A DNA stretch of 40,054 bases from CAYWBI01 sp964456445 (GTDB lineage Bacteria > Calditrichota > Calditrichia > Calditrichales > J004): NCBI GenBank assembly GCA_964456445.1, contig CAYWBI010000015.1:1-40054 (forward strand). The letters are read 5' to 3'. Each line of letters starts with the position of its first letter. Position 1 is the stretch's first letter. The position numbers and the translations under genes are program-made. The notes below the pieces were generated by a model that saw only the letters and a program-made list of their open reading frames with translations, was not told the DNA's origin and ran no database searches. Shown piece after piece: positions 34,101 through 40,054 of this stretch.

Positions 34101-34697
34101 ACTGTAAATCATGTCAACCGCCCACCGGTTGTGGCCACTATTGACGATCAAACGGTCGATGAAAATCAAAACTGGAGCGTAACCGTAAACGCTTCGGACC
34201 CGGATAAGGAAGATAGCGGCAAACTGACGGTTTCCGTTGATAACCTGCCCGATGGTGCATCCTTCGACGCCGGTTCCAACACCATAAGCTGGCAAACTGG
34301 TTTTGAGAATGCAGGCAATTATACGGACATTACGGTTAGCGTAAAGGACCCGTCTGGCGCGTCAGCATCCACGACATTTAATTTAACTGTCAATAACATC
34401 AACCGTAAACCGGTCTTAACTGGGCCTGGGAGCGCTGAGTTGCAGGAAGGGCAGGCGCTGAATCTTAGTTTTACCGCTAGCGATGAAGACAAGGACGATT
34501 TGACCTTTAGTCTGGATGGTGCCCCAGGAGGGATGCGTATCAATTCGGATGGAAGTCTGAGCTGGCCGGAAGCACAGCCGGGAAATTTTTCGGTTTCGGT
34601 TGTCGTTACAGATGGTATGGATAAGGTTTCACAAAAAGTTAATATTTCCGTTACACCAAAACCGGTTCCGGTTCCAGCCGATTCCAGCGGGCAATAA
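31164..34697 (+). CDS. Secreted LVIVD beta-propeller protein with nine Ig/cadherin-like repeats
   Basis: The 1177-residue exported protein starts with a signal peptide (FSAFIVLLTAPSGLFAQ). Residues about 30-330 form LVIVD-type repeats of about 42 residues (GLQIVDVADVNNP, GVTILDVSNPAHI, GINIYDVSDPRK, GLLILDVSDPTRL, GMWIIDVSNPAFP, RLDIVNVSDPLHP), likely a beta-propeller. From residue about 330 there are nine tandem Ig-like (He_PIG/cadherin-type) repeats, eight of about 92 residues and a shorter ninth. Their consensus has VDEN, DPDKED, LPDGATFD, WTPTYDQSG and ITVNHVNRPP; the Asp-rich loops suggest calcium binding. It ends in a Pro-rich PVPVPADSSGQ tail with no recognisable type IX sorting domain or anchor. 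Adhesion or surface-layer function is plausible but unproven. GGAG precedes the ATG. Confidence 0.85.
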   Translation: MFFPLKKWFGFSAFIVLLTAPSGLFAQKASAEFISSIQPARLSTGEQAVDGIQSVYLKGTQLFVTNIWSGLQIVDVADVNNPKELGSFTTENRSHNCVVLGNTAYLSSEIYGVTILDVSNPAHITQLGHAKTKGDVHYVIAHGNYVYTAEELIGINIYDVSDPRKTVHVGGYDTKGFAWGLFLQDSTLYVADKNGGLLILDVSDPTRLKRLGAFTDMRYARTVQVEENKAYVSNGADGMWIIDVSNPAFPKLLSKITVDGYVYSLFKTGNSAFLANESKKRLDIVNVSDPLHPLKEGSYQSDANIYASWKSDVYVYIAADSKTIIVRHNHPPLIEPIALQKVDENQSLTIAPQAYDPDGDEIYFTIKNIPHGAVFDTKSGIINWTPTYDQSGTYPDVTIVVHENTESHLENQAKFNIIVKHVNRNPLMPLVADTTINEEQMVRFVLKEGSDPDVEDKGHLIYSAENMPAGARFEPKTRTFTWTPTYEQSGIYTVDFVLHDGAGGLMRDGATITVNHVDRKPILQTVNPIVANENTPVTFTLQGNDPDKEDQDKLSYSNGMLPDGATFNTGSATFNWTPTYDQSGDYDIPFTFTAGALSDSQIVHITVNHVNRPPVMDAIAAQTVNENDSLHFTITVSDPDVEDAGKLTVSTDQLPQGSNFDPVSNTFSWQPNYEQSGVYNKIQFTVSDPSGLTAAQKVQITVVHINRSPELQPIAAQVVDENKTLSFTLQGSDPDIEDKANLSYSVDKLPDGAILNGAEFSWKPTYDQSGNYQLVFTVSDGNLSVSQTTDITVNHVNRPPLFTPQNAQVVDENKALEFTVAASDPDKEDAGMVALSSSPLPQGATFDVASGTFTWTPTFDQAGDYAVTFSATDPQQATVEQPVKITVNQVNRTPVFPPQQAQTVDENTTLSFKLTPATDPDKEDEGKLAYTVDGLPDGATFDPATQALSWTPDFDQAGNYTLSFSVADAGFTVKQPLAITVNHVNRPPVVATIDDQTVDENQNWSVTVNASDPDKEDSGKLTVSVDNLPDGASFDAGSNTISWQTGFENAGNYTDITVSVKDPSGASASTTFNLTVNNINRKPVLTGPGSAELQEGQALNLSFTASDEDKDDLTFSLDGAPGGMRINSDGSLSWPEAQPGNFSVSVVVTDGMDKVSQKVNISVTPKPVPVPADSSGQ

Positions 34698-34727
34698 ATT
34701 GATACAGAACATAATTTATTAAAATCC

Positions 34728-34756
34728 AAGCCCCGTTAAACCGGGGCTTTTTTTTT
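34728..34756 (+). terminator. Intrinsic terminator after the Ig-repeat gene
   Basis: An 8-bp perfect stem (AAGCCCCG and CGGGGCTT) with a 6-base loop is followed by nine T residues, 31 bp after the stop codon. Confidence 0.92.
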
Positions 34757-34856
34757 ATACATGTAATGTTTTCTGTGCAAAAGAAGTCCGCACGGGTGTT
34801 GATTTAGCCATATAAAAGTCTTAGCTTTAGCCGTCTTGATCAAATTGAAGGAAATT

Positions 34857-35567
34857 ATGGAATTAAAAAATAAAGTAGCATTGATTACCGGCGCCAGTAA
34901 GGGCATTGGCCGGGCGACCGCTTTGCAGCTTGCAAAAAAAGGTGTGCGTCTTGCTATATCCGCACGGAACCGGGAATTGCTCGAATCCCTCGCCCGGGAA
35001 GTGGATGTGGATACCTTTGTTTATTCTGGCGATATGTCCCGGGAAAAAGAAATTACGGCTTTTATTGAAGGGACTGTTGATCATTTTAAACAGTTGGACA
35101 TACTGATAAATAATGCCGGACTGGGTATTTTTAAGCCAATCCCAGAAACATCCACCGCTGATTGGGATACGATGTTCAACCTTAATGTTCGTGCGCTGTT
35201 TATTGCCACCCGTCTGGCGATACCCTATCTAAGAAAACAAAAATCATCGGCAATTATTAATGTGGCATCATTGGCCGGTAAAAACGCTTTGGCGAATGCT
35301 GCGGGGTATGTTGCAACTAAACACGCGGTTGTTGGATTTAGCCGTTCCCTGATGCTGGAAGAACGGAAAAACGGGATACGGGTTTTAACCATTTGCCCGG
35401 GATCGGTAAATACGCCTTTTTTTAGCGGTCCTAACAATGCGTTCGCACCAAAAGCGCCTGAAAAAATATTACAAGCGACCGATGTAGCTTCGGCTATGGT
35501 GCATATGCTGGAAACACCCGATAATGCAACAATCAGTGAAATTGATTTACGCCCGTCCAATCCCTGA
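34857..35567 (+). CDS. Short-chain dehydrogenase/reductase
   Basis: The 236-residue enzyme is a classical SDR. The dinucleotide loop TGASKGIGR is near residues 11-19, NNAG near 83-86, the catalytic Ser138 lies in NVASLAG, and Tyr151-x-x-x-Lys155 (YVATK) completes the triad. After that, ICPGSVNTPFF is the usual PG motif. The substrate is unknown; the nearest relatives by pattern are 3-oxoacyl-ACP-reductase-like and other NADP-dependent SDRs. A TTG at 34836 is in frame, but the ATG at 34857 with GAAGGA 5-6 bases upstream gives the standard N-terminus. rocD follows after 107 bp. Confidence 0.92.
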   Translation: MELKNKVALITGASKGIGRATALQLAKKGVRLAISARNRELLESLAREVDVDTFVYSGDMSREKEITAFIEGTVDHFKQLDILINNAGLGIFKPIPETSTADWDTMFNLNVRALFIATRLAIPYLRKQKSSAIINVASLAGKNALANAAGYVATKHAVVGFSRSLMLEERKNGIRVLTICPGSVNTPFFSGPNNAFAPKAPEKILQATDVASAMVHMLETPDNATISEIDLRPSNP

Positions 35568-35674
35568 TTTTATCGGGGCGATTTGTGTCTCATGCGACAA
35601 CGGGTTAAAACATGAACAATAAAATATTTATCTTAAAGAGTTGCCAAACAAATTGTTTTATAGGAGAATTTTAA

Positions 35675-36868
35675 ATGACCTCACGAGAATACATGGAGAT
35701 CGAAGATCAATACGGAGCCAATAATTACCATCCTCTGGATATTGTTATTGAACGTGCCAAGGGTGTTTGGGTTTATGATGTTGAAGGAAAAAAATATATG
35801 GATTGCCTCAGCGCGTATTCCGCGCTAAATCAGGGACATTGCCACCCGCGAATTTTAAAGGCCCTTAGCGATCAGGCCCAAAAGGTTACCCTGACGTCCA
35901 GGGCTTTTCGCAATGATCAATTGGGATTGTTATATAAACAGTTATCCGAATTGAGCGGGATGGAAATGACTTTGCCGATGAATACGGGTGCCGAAGCGGT
36001 GGAAACGGCGATTAAAGCTGCACGCAAATGGGGTTATAAAATTAAAGGTGTGGAAGCCGACAAGGCAGAGATCATTGTTTGTGCCAACAACTTTCATGGA
36101 CGCACCACAACCATCGTAGGGTTTTCAACCGAAGATCAATATAAAGATGGCTTTGGTCCCTTTGCCCCCGGTTTCAAGGTGGTGCCTTTCAATGATATTG
36201 ATGCGTTGCAGGCGGCAATAACACCTAATACCGTGGCCTTTATGTTTGAACCTATCCAGGGCGAAGGCGGTATTCTTATCCCATCAAAGGGATATTTAAG
36301 CTCTGCGCAGAAATTGTGTAAGGCCAATAAAGTTTTATTCATTGCCGATGAAGTTCAAACAGGTTTGGGGCGTACCGGCAAGATGTTTGCCTATGAGCAT
36401 GATCTCTGCGAAAAGCCGGATATGCTGGTGATTGGCAAAGCGCTATCCGGTGGTTTTTACCCGGTTTCCGCGGTTTTAAGCAGCATGGAAATATTGGGAG
36501 TCTTTAACCCCGGCGATCATGGCAGCACCTTTGGCGGAAATCCATTGGGCAGCGCTGTGGCCCGCGCGGCCTTATCGGTTATTGTAGATGAACATTTAGC
36601 CGAGCGTTCCGCTGAACTCGGCGCTTATCTGATGGACAAATTGAAAACCATTCGGAATACAAAGATTAAAAATATCCGCGGGCGAGGTTTGTTTGTCGGC
36701 ATCGAACTGACGGAAAAAGCGCGTCCCTATTGTGAGGCCTTAAAAGAAGACGGTCTGCTGTGCAAGGAAACTCATGAAAATGTGATCCGTCTTGCCCCGC
36801 CGCTGATCATAACAAAGGAAGAAATCGACTGGGCTTTTGCCAGGGTGGATAAAGCGCTTAACGCGTAA
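35675..36868 (+). CDS. rocD: Ornithine-oxo-acid transaminase (ornithine aminotransferase)
   Basis: The enzyme transfers the delta-amino group of ornithine to 2-oxoglutarate, giving glutamate semialdehyde, and links arginine breakdown to proline and glutamate. The 397 residues are of family length. MNTGAEAVETAIKAARKWGY, NNFHGRTTTIVGFS, the FEPIQGEGGI segment, DEVQTGLGRTGKMFA and the PLP-binding Lys255 in IGKALSGGFYP are visible. GAEAVETAIKAARKW favours ornithine over acetylornithine specificity. TAGGAG precedes the ATG. Other class III aminotransferases cannot be excluded without comparison, but the match is close. Confidence 0.92.
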   Translation: MTSREYMEIEDQYGANNYHPLDIVIERAKGVWVYDVEGKKYMDCLSAYSALNQGHCHPRILKALSDQAQKVTLTSRAFRNDQLGLLYKQLSELSGMEMTLPMNTGAEAVETAIKAARKWGYKIKGVEADKAEIIVCANNFHGRTTTIVGFSTEDQYKDGFGPFAPGFKVVPFNDIDALQAAITPNTVAFMFEPIQGEGGILIPSKGYLSSAQKLCKANKVLFIADEVQTGLGRTGKMFAYEHDLCEKPDMLVIGKALSGGFYPVSAVLSSMEILGVFNPGDHGSTFGGNPLGSAVARAALSVIVDEHLAERSAELGAYLMDKLKTIRNTKIKNIRGRGLFVGIELTEKARPYCEALKEDGLLCKETHENVIRLAPPLIITKEEIDWAFARVDKALNA

Positions 36869-36895
36869 ATAAACGCCTCTATTGATCTAATTTCC

Positions 36896-36925
36896 AAAGC
36901 CTCCGATCTTCGGAGGCTTTTTTTT
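36896..36925 (+). terminator. Intrinsic terminator after rocD
   Basis: A perfect 10-bp stem (AAAGCCTCCG and CGGAGGCTTT) with a 5-base loop is followed by a T tract, 27 bp after the rocD stop. Confidence 0.95.
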
Positions 36926-37086
36926 CTGCCTTTACTGGGTTTCTTGTGGGTAAAATCTTAGATAGAAAGAATATTCAAAAGAGAGGATAACAGGATTGTC
37001 TAACTAAAAAATTGATAATTTGGATTTCGGACTTGTTTTGGCATGAAGGCAGCTGAGCTCAAGGGTAGAATGCCTTCTCTGACTAA

Positions 37087-37106
37087 CCCCGCCCTTTAGG
37101 GCGGGG
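37087..37106. repeat. REP-like palindrome 1
   Basis: A perfect 8-bp GC stem (CCCCGCCC and GGGCGGGG) encloses the loop TTTA. No T tract follows, and no gene ends within 200 bp, so it is not a terminator. It is the first of three related hairpins within 125 bp. Confidence 0.8.
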
Positions 37107-37130
37107 AGAAAAATGAAAAAGGCAATTAAT

Positions 37131-37168
37131 GTGGGCTTTAGCCCAACAACTTTAGGGGCTAAAGCCAC
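37131..37168. repeat. REP-like palindrome 2
   Basis: Two arms (GTGGGCTTTAGCCC at 37131-37144 and GGGGCTAAAGCCAC at 37155-37168) pair along 13 bases with one bulge. The left arm is also a small palindrome by itself (GGGCTTTAGCCC). The TTTA/TAAA centre is shared with the neighbouring palindromes. Confidence 0.8.
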
Positions 37169-37191
37169 GAGAAATCAATCGGTTCGTTCGT

Positions 37192-37211
37192 CCCCGGGAT
37201 AAATTCCGGGG
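37192..37211. repeat. REP-like palindrome 3
   Basis: The arms CCCCGGGA and TTCCGGGG form an 8-bp stem with one G-T wobble around the loop TAAA. This repeats the plan of palindrome 1 with the opposite loop orientation. Confidence 0.8.
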
Positions 37212-37560
37212 CTATTCAAAGAAGAAAAACAATTTGATTGAAATTCAAGCGGTTCACTTGCCCGAACCTTTTGCTTATTGAAACGAAATCAAATTCCAAA
37301 GGCTTTCATTCTTTTTTAATTCAAGAAACATTAAGATTCATTAAAAGGTCTGTTTTATTTCCACTCAAAAGCCAGTAGTGCTTTTTTTATTGAAGGAAGT
37401 CAGCTTTGTCCTTGCGTTGCAGATTCCCATTGTTAAAAATATTTATGGATAACTTTGGCTATTTATAATGCCAGCTATTATCTGCCATAGCGCATTTATT
37501 TTTGCAAAAAGAGATAGGATGCATGCTTTATCCACAGAAGGGAAAAATATTTTCCACCCT

Positions 37561-37578
37561 TAACTTTTTGTAAAGTTA
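37561..37578. repeat. Inverted repeat upstream of purU
   Basis: A perfect 7-bp inverted repeat (TAACTTT and AAAGTTA) with a 4-base spacer lies 38 bp before the purU ATG. An additional AAGTTA copy follows at about 37584. An adjacent dyad (GGAAAA, three bases, TTTTCC) is at 37541-37555. It could be an operator or a leader hairpin. Confidence 0.5.
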
Positions 37579-37616
37579 CTCGAAGTTAAAAACAAGCTAA
37601 AAGTAAAAGGAATCTA

Positions 37617-38474
37617 ATGTCATCTGTATCAGAAAGTGCTGTTTTATTGTTATCCTGTCCCGACCGGTCGGGTTTGGTCTCACGTATTACCCATTTTATT
37701 TTTGAACGTGGCGGTAATATTACCGATCTGGACGAACATGTATCCGATGGGATATTCACCATCCGGGTTGCCTGGAAAATGGATCATTTCTCTATTGAAG
37801 CCGGTGAGCTCTCCGATGCCTTTACGCCCTTGGCCAGGGAATTCAAAGCCACCTGGCACATCCACTTTTCATCTAAAATCCCCCGGATAGCTATTTTTGT
37901 CTCTAAATATGATCATTGTCTTCTTGATATATTAAACCGGCATAAAGCAGGCGAACTGGCCTGTTCCATTGCAATGATCATATCCAACCATCCCGATTTA
38001 AATTCCTTAGCCGAATTCTATGGGGTTAGCTATCATGTTTTTCCAATTACAAAAGACAACCGTTTGCAGCAAGAAGAGCGACAACTGAAGCTTTTGAAAG
38101 ATTCCAGCGTGGATACAGTGGTCCTGGCCCGTTATATGCAAATTTTGTCGCCAGCTTTTGTACAGCGCTTTCCAAATCAAATTATAAATATCCATCATTC
38201 TTTTTTACCGGCCTTTGCCGGTGGCAATCCATACAAACAGGCCTATGCCCGTGGTGTTAAGATTATTGGCGCTACCAGTCATTATGTTACCGAGCAGTTG
38301 GACGAAGGCCCGATTATCGAGCAGGATGTTATCCGGGTAAGTCATAAGGACAGTATAAAGGACATGGTGCGCAAAGGGCGGGACCTGGAACGCATGGTGC
38401 TGGCCCGGGCCCTGAAAGCCCATATTGAAAAACGGGTGATGACGCTAAACAAACGGACCGTGATATTTGTGTAA
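37617..38474 (+). CDS. purU: Formyltetrahydrofolate deformylase
   Basis: PurU hydrolyses 10-formyltetrahydrofolate to tetrahydrofolate and formate, balancing one-carbon pools. The 285 residues split into an N-terminal ACT domain (about 7-90: LLSCPDRSGLVSRITHFIFERGGNITDLDEHV) and a C-terminal formyltransferase-like domain. The catalytic triad equivalent to that of PurN is visible as Asn191 and His193 (NIHHSFLPAF) and Asp229 (QLDEGPIIEQ). ARYMQIL is also diagnostic of PurU. AAAGGAATCTAATG places AAGGA close to the ATG. It converges with the MATE gene, and no intrinsic terminator is seen in the 86 bp between them. Confidence 0.96.
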   Translation: MSSVSESAVLLLSCPDRSGLVSRITHFIFERGGNITDLDEHVSDGIFTIRVAWKMDHFSIEAGELSDAFTPLAREFKATWHIHFSSKIPRIAIFVSKYDHCLLDILNRHKAGELACSIAMIISNHPDLNSLAEFYGVSYHVFPITKDNRLQQEERQLKLLKDSSVDTVVLARYMQILSPAFVQRFPNQIINIHHSFLPAFAGGNPYKQAYARGVKIIGATSHYVTEQLDEGPIIEQDVIRVSHKDSIKDMVRKGRDLERMVLARALKAHIEKRVMTLNKRTVIFV

Positions 38475-38560
38475 TAAAAACAACAATCGGTTATTAGGCT
38501 TCTATATATTTATTGAATTGGATATTTATTTATGGTTTATACTTTTCCAGCAAAGACGTA

Positions 38561-39919
38561 TTACTCAATGAGATGTCGGCGTATAATGCGACGCGTATAA
38601 AAACTGGCAATCAGCCCGGTACAAAAGTATGAAAAAACATACGCGCTGAAGACGCCGGTCAGACCAAGATATATTTTTAATAAGAAAGCCAGGGGGATAT
38701 AGATGAAAAACATCTGCAACAGGTTTATCCCGGAGGCATGCAAAGGCCTGTCCAATACATTTAGAACCGTTCCGCCGATTTGCAGCAAACCGACAAAAGC
38801 ATAAGCCGCGGGGGCAATGCTTAGATAAAGCACGCCGGTTTTTACTACATTGGGATCGGAATTGAACAGCTTTATAAGGGTAGGGGCAAAAAGAAAATAG
38901 ATGCCCCACATGATGCCGCCCCAGACGACTATGTACAACGAGCTGCCCTTCACCGCTTTCTGGATACGGTCATAAAATCCTGCCCCGGCGTTTTGCCCGA
39001 CAAAGGGCCCGATAACTGCCGAGATGGCCATCATTGGGGCGATGGCAAAAAAATCCAGCCGACTGCCTACGCCGTAGGCTGCTACAGCACCAACGCCATA
39101 GGCTGAAATGATACGGGTGATAACCCCGGTACCAATTGGCAGCAACATACGCGCCCCGGCGGTGGGGACGCCGATTTTCATAATCTGTTTAAATGAGAGC
39201 CAAATTTCTAAAAGAGGCTGGCGCTCAAAGGAAAGCATTTTTTCGCGGTGTATTAAAATATACAAGGCGGCGACCAGGGTAATCATCCGGGCAAAAAGTG
39301 TTGCCCAGGCGGCTCCTTCGATACCCATGGCCGGAACTGGTCCGTAACCAAAAATAAAAATAGGGTCAAGTCCAAGATTGATCCCTGCCGCAATGAGCAT
39401 AACCATACTTGGGGTCTTGGTGTCGCCGGTTGCCCGAATGGCATTGTTGCCTACCATGGGCACCATTACAAAGAGCACCCCGGAATACCAGATATACATA
39501 TAAAGTTTCACATCGGACAGAATCTGTCCATGGGCGCCAAGCATTTTAAACAGAGGCTCCATGGTCAGAAGACCGGCCGTAATGGCCACAACGGCTATAA
39601 GCAGGATCAAGAGCAAAGCGTTTGTGGTAAGTTGTTGCACTTTGTGGTGGTTGCCTTCGCCAATGGCACGTGAGATTACCGCGGATGCACCCGTGCCAAT
39701 ACCCAGGGCAAGACTTGTAAAAACCATGATGACAGGAAATGTAAAGGTCAGTGCCGCCAGGGGCCCCTTGCCCAGACGTCCGATAAAATAGGTGTCGGTC
39801 AGGTTAAACACCAGCATCCCGGATATGGCGATGATCATTGGCAGGGCCATTTTGATCAGCGTGGGGGCGATGGCGCCCCGGATAAGTTTGGCTGAACGAT
39901 TCTCTTTTGATGCGGCCAT
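38561..39919 (-). CDS. MATE-family efflux transporter
   Basis: The 452-residue membrane protein has about 12 hydrophobic segments in two homologous halves, as in MATE exporters that expel cationic compounds using a Na+ or H+ gradient. Typical motifs are LPMIIAISGMLVFNLTDTYFIGRLG near the N-terminus, SAVISRAIGEGN in the first cytoplasmic loop and GIEGAAWATLFARM at the end of the first half; IGPFVGQNAGAG lies in the second half. The substrate is unknown. Its ATG is at 39919 (- strand) with only a weak Shine-Dalgarno, and the promoter at 39950-39978 reads into it. It is the only gene on the - strand. Confidence 0.92.
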   Translation of the reverse strand: MAASKENRSAKLIRGAIAPTLIKMALPMIIAISGMLVFNLTDTYFIGRLGKGPLAALTFTFPVIMVFTSLALGIGTGASAVISRAIGEGNHHKVQQLTTNALLLILLIAVVAITAGLLTMEPLFKMLGAHGQILSDVKLYMYIWYSGVLFVMVPMVGNNAIRATGDTKTPSMVMLIAAGINLGLDPIFIFGYGPVPAMGIEGAAWATLFARMITLVAALYILIHREKMLSFERQPLLEIWLSFKQIMKIGVPTAGARMLLPIGTGVITRIISAYGVGAVAAYGVGSRLDFFAIAPMMAISAVIGPFVGQNAGAGFYDRIQKAVKGSSLYIVVWGGIMWGIYFLFAPTLIKLFNSDPNVVKTGVLYLSIAPAAYAFVGLLQIGGTVLNVLDRPLHASGINLLQMFFIYIPLAFLLKIYLGLTGVFSAYVFSYFCTGLIASFYTRRIIRRHLIE

Positions 39920-39949
39920 TTATATCTTTTTAGTTATTGCTAAGTTGGA

Positions 39950-39978
39950 AATATACGAAGCCTGGGAATAGTGTACAA
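39950..39978 (-). promoter_or_regulatory. Promoter for the MATE gene
   Basis: On the - strand TTGTAC (39978-39973) and TATATT (39955-39950) are separated by exactly 17 bases, about 30 bases before the ATG. It closely fits a sigma70-type layout. Confidence 0.5.
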
Positions 39979-40054
39979 AGCTTAGTAAATTTCCTTTTTA
40001 TAGGCTCTACTGGTTTTTGTGTGGAAATAGAATACGCCTTTTAATGAACATGAA

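Larger units (their letters stand above)
36926..37616. other. Non-coding region between rocD and purU
   Basis: This 690 bp stretch has no credible open reading frame. It holds the three GC-rich palindromes at 37087-37211, a consensus DnaA-box 9-mer at 37528-37536 plus a one-mismatch copy on the other strand at 37444-37452, and two AT-rich inverted repeats at 37541-37555 and 37561-37578 just before purU. No tRNA or riboswitch was recognised. Confidence 0.7.

Noticed and set aside
32152..34650. Periodic DNA similarity that could suggest a CRISPR or satellite array
   Set aside because: The period is about 276 bp and follows the 92-residue Ig repeats of an intact reading frame.
35562..35578. Hairpin at the end of the dehydrogenase gene as a terminator
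   Set aside because: The short stem with a wobble pair overlaps the stop codon and is not followed by a T tract.
37444..37536. DnaA-box 9-mers (TTATCCACA at 37528-37536, and a one-mismatch copy at 37444-37452) suggesting oriC
   Set aside because: Only two boxes are present, one imperfect; no cluster of boxes, dnaA, dnaN or gyrB gene is near, and a 9-mer hit by chance in 40 kb is not rare.

Overview
The window looks like one stretch of a bacterial chromosome. It opens with a nearly complete S10-spc-alpha ribosomal protein locus on the + strand (1-13101). This is followed by a run of mostly unrelated + strand transcription units (13287-38474) and one - strand gene (38561-39919). No tRNA, rRNA, CRISPR, insertion sequence or phage gene was recognised. 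The taxon cannot be fixed from the sequence alone. The deoxynucleoside kinase, the TonB-type C-terminal domain, the secreted Ig-repeat protein, the low-GC coding and the secY-infA junction without adk or map suggest a Gram-negative member of the FCB (Bacteroidota/Calditrichota-like) lineages. That assignment is inference.

Region 1 (1-13155): rplC (5' end cut by the window edge)-rplD-rplW-rplB-rpsS-rplV-rpsC-rplP-rpmC-rpsQ-rplN-rplX-rplE-rpsZ-rpsH-rplF-rplR-rpsE-rpmD-rplO-secY-infA-rpmJ-rpsM-rpsK-rpsD-rpoA-rplQ, closed by a strong intrinsic terminator. Gaps are short, several starts are TTG or GTG, and rpmJ (38 aa) is present between infA and rpsM.

Region 2 (13287-17722): ahcY (S-adenosylhomocysteine hydrolase) with its own terminator, then a 355 bp gap with a good sigma70-like promoter. 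That promoter leads into a secreted glycoside-hydrolase-like protein whose 3' end overlaps hutU (urocanate hydratase). No other hut gene is present.

Region 3 (17737-27406): a chemosensory cluster made of a ParA/Soj-type ATPase, a response regulator with an acidic linker, CheW, a two-TM chemoreceptor and a 1790-residue hybrid CheA. The CheA carries three clear Hpt domains, a kinase core, a CheW-like domain and a C-terminal receiver. Its architecture resembles the ChpA/PilL kinases of type IV pilus systems. CheR, CheB and a stand-alone CheY are absent from the window. This is the most interesting functional unit here.

Region 4 (27545-34756): a secreted beta-helix protein fused to a TonB C-terminal domain, a deoxynucleoside kinase overlapping a glycosyltransferase, and a 1177-residue exported protein with an LVIVD-type beta-propeller followed by nine Ig/cadherin-like repeats, ending at a strong terminator.

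Region 5 (34857-40054): a short-chain dehydrogenase and ornithine aminotransferase (rocD) with a terminator. Next comes a 690 bp non-coding stretch holding three REP-like GC-rich palindromes and, near the next gene, AT-rich dyads. It is followed by purU (formyltetrahydrofolate deformylase) and a convergent MATE-family transporter with a recognisable - strand promoter.
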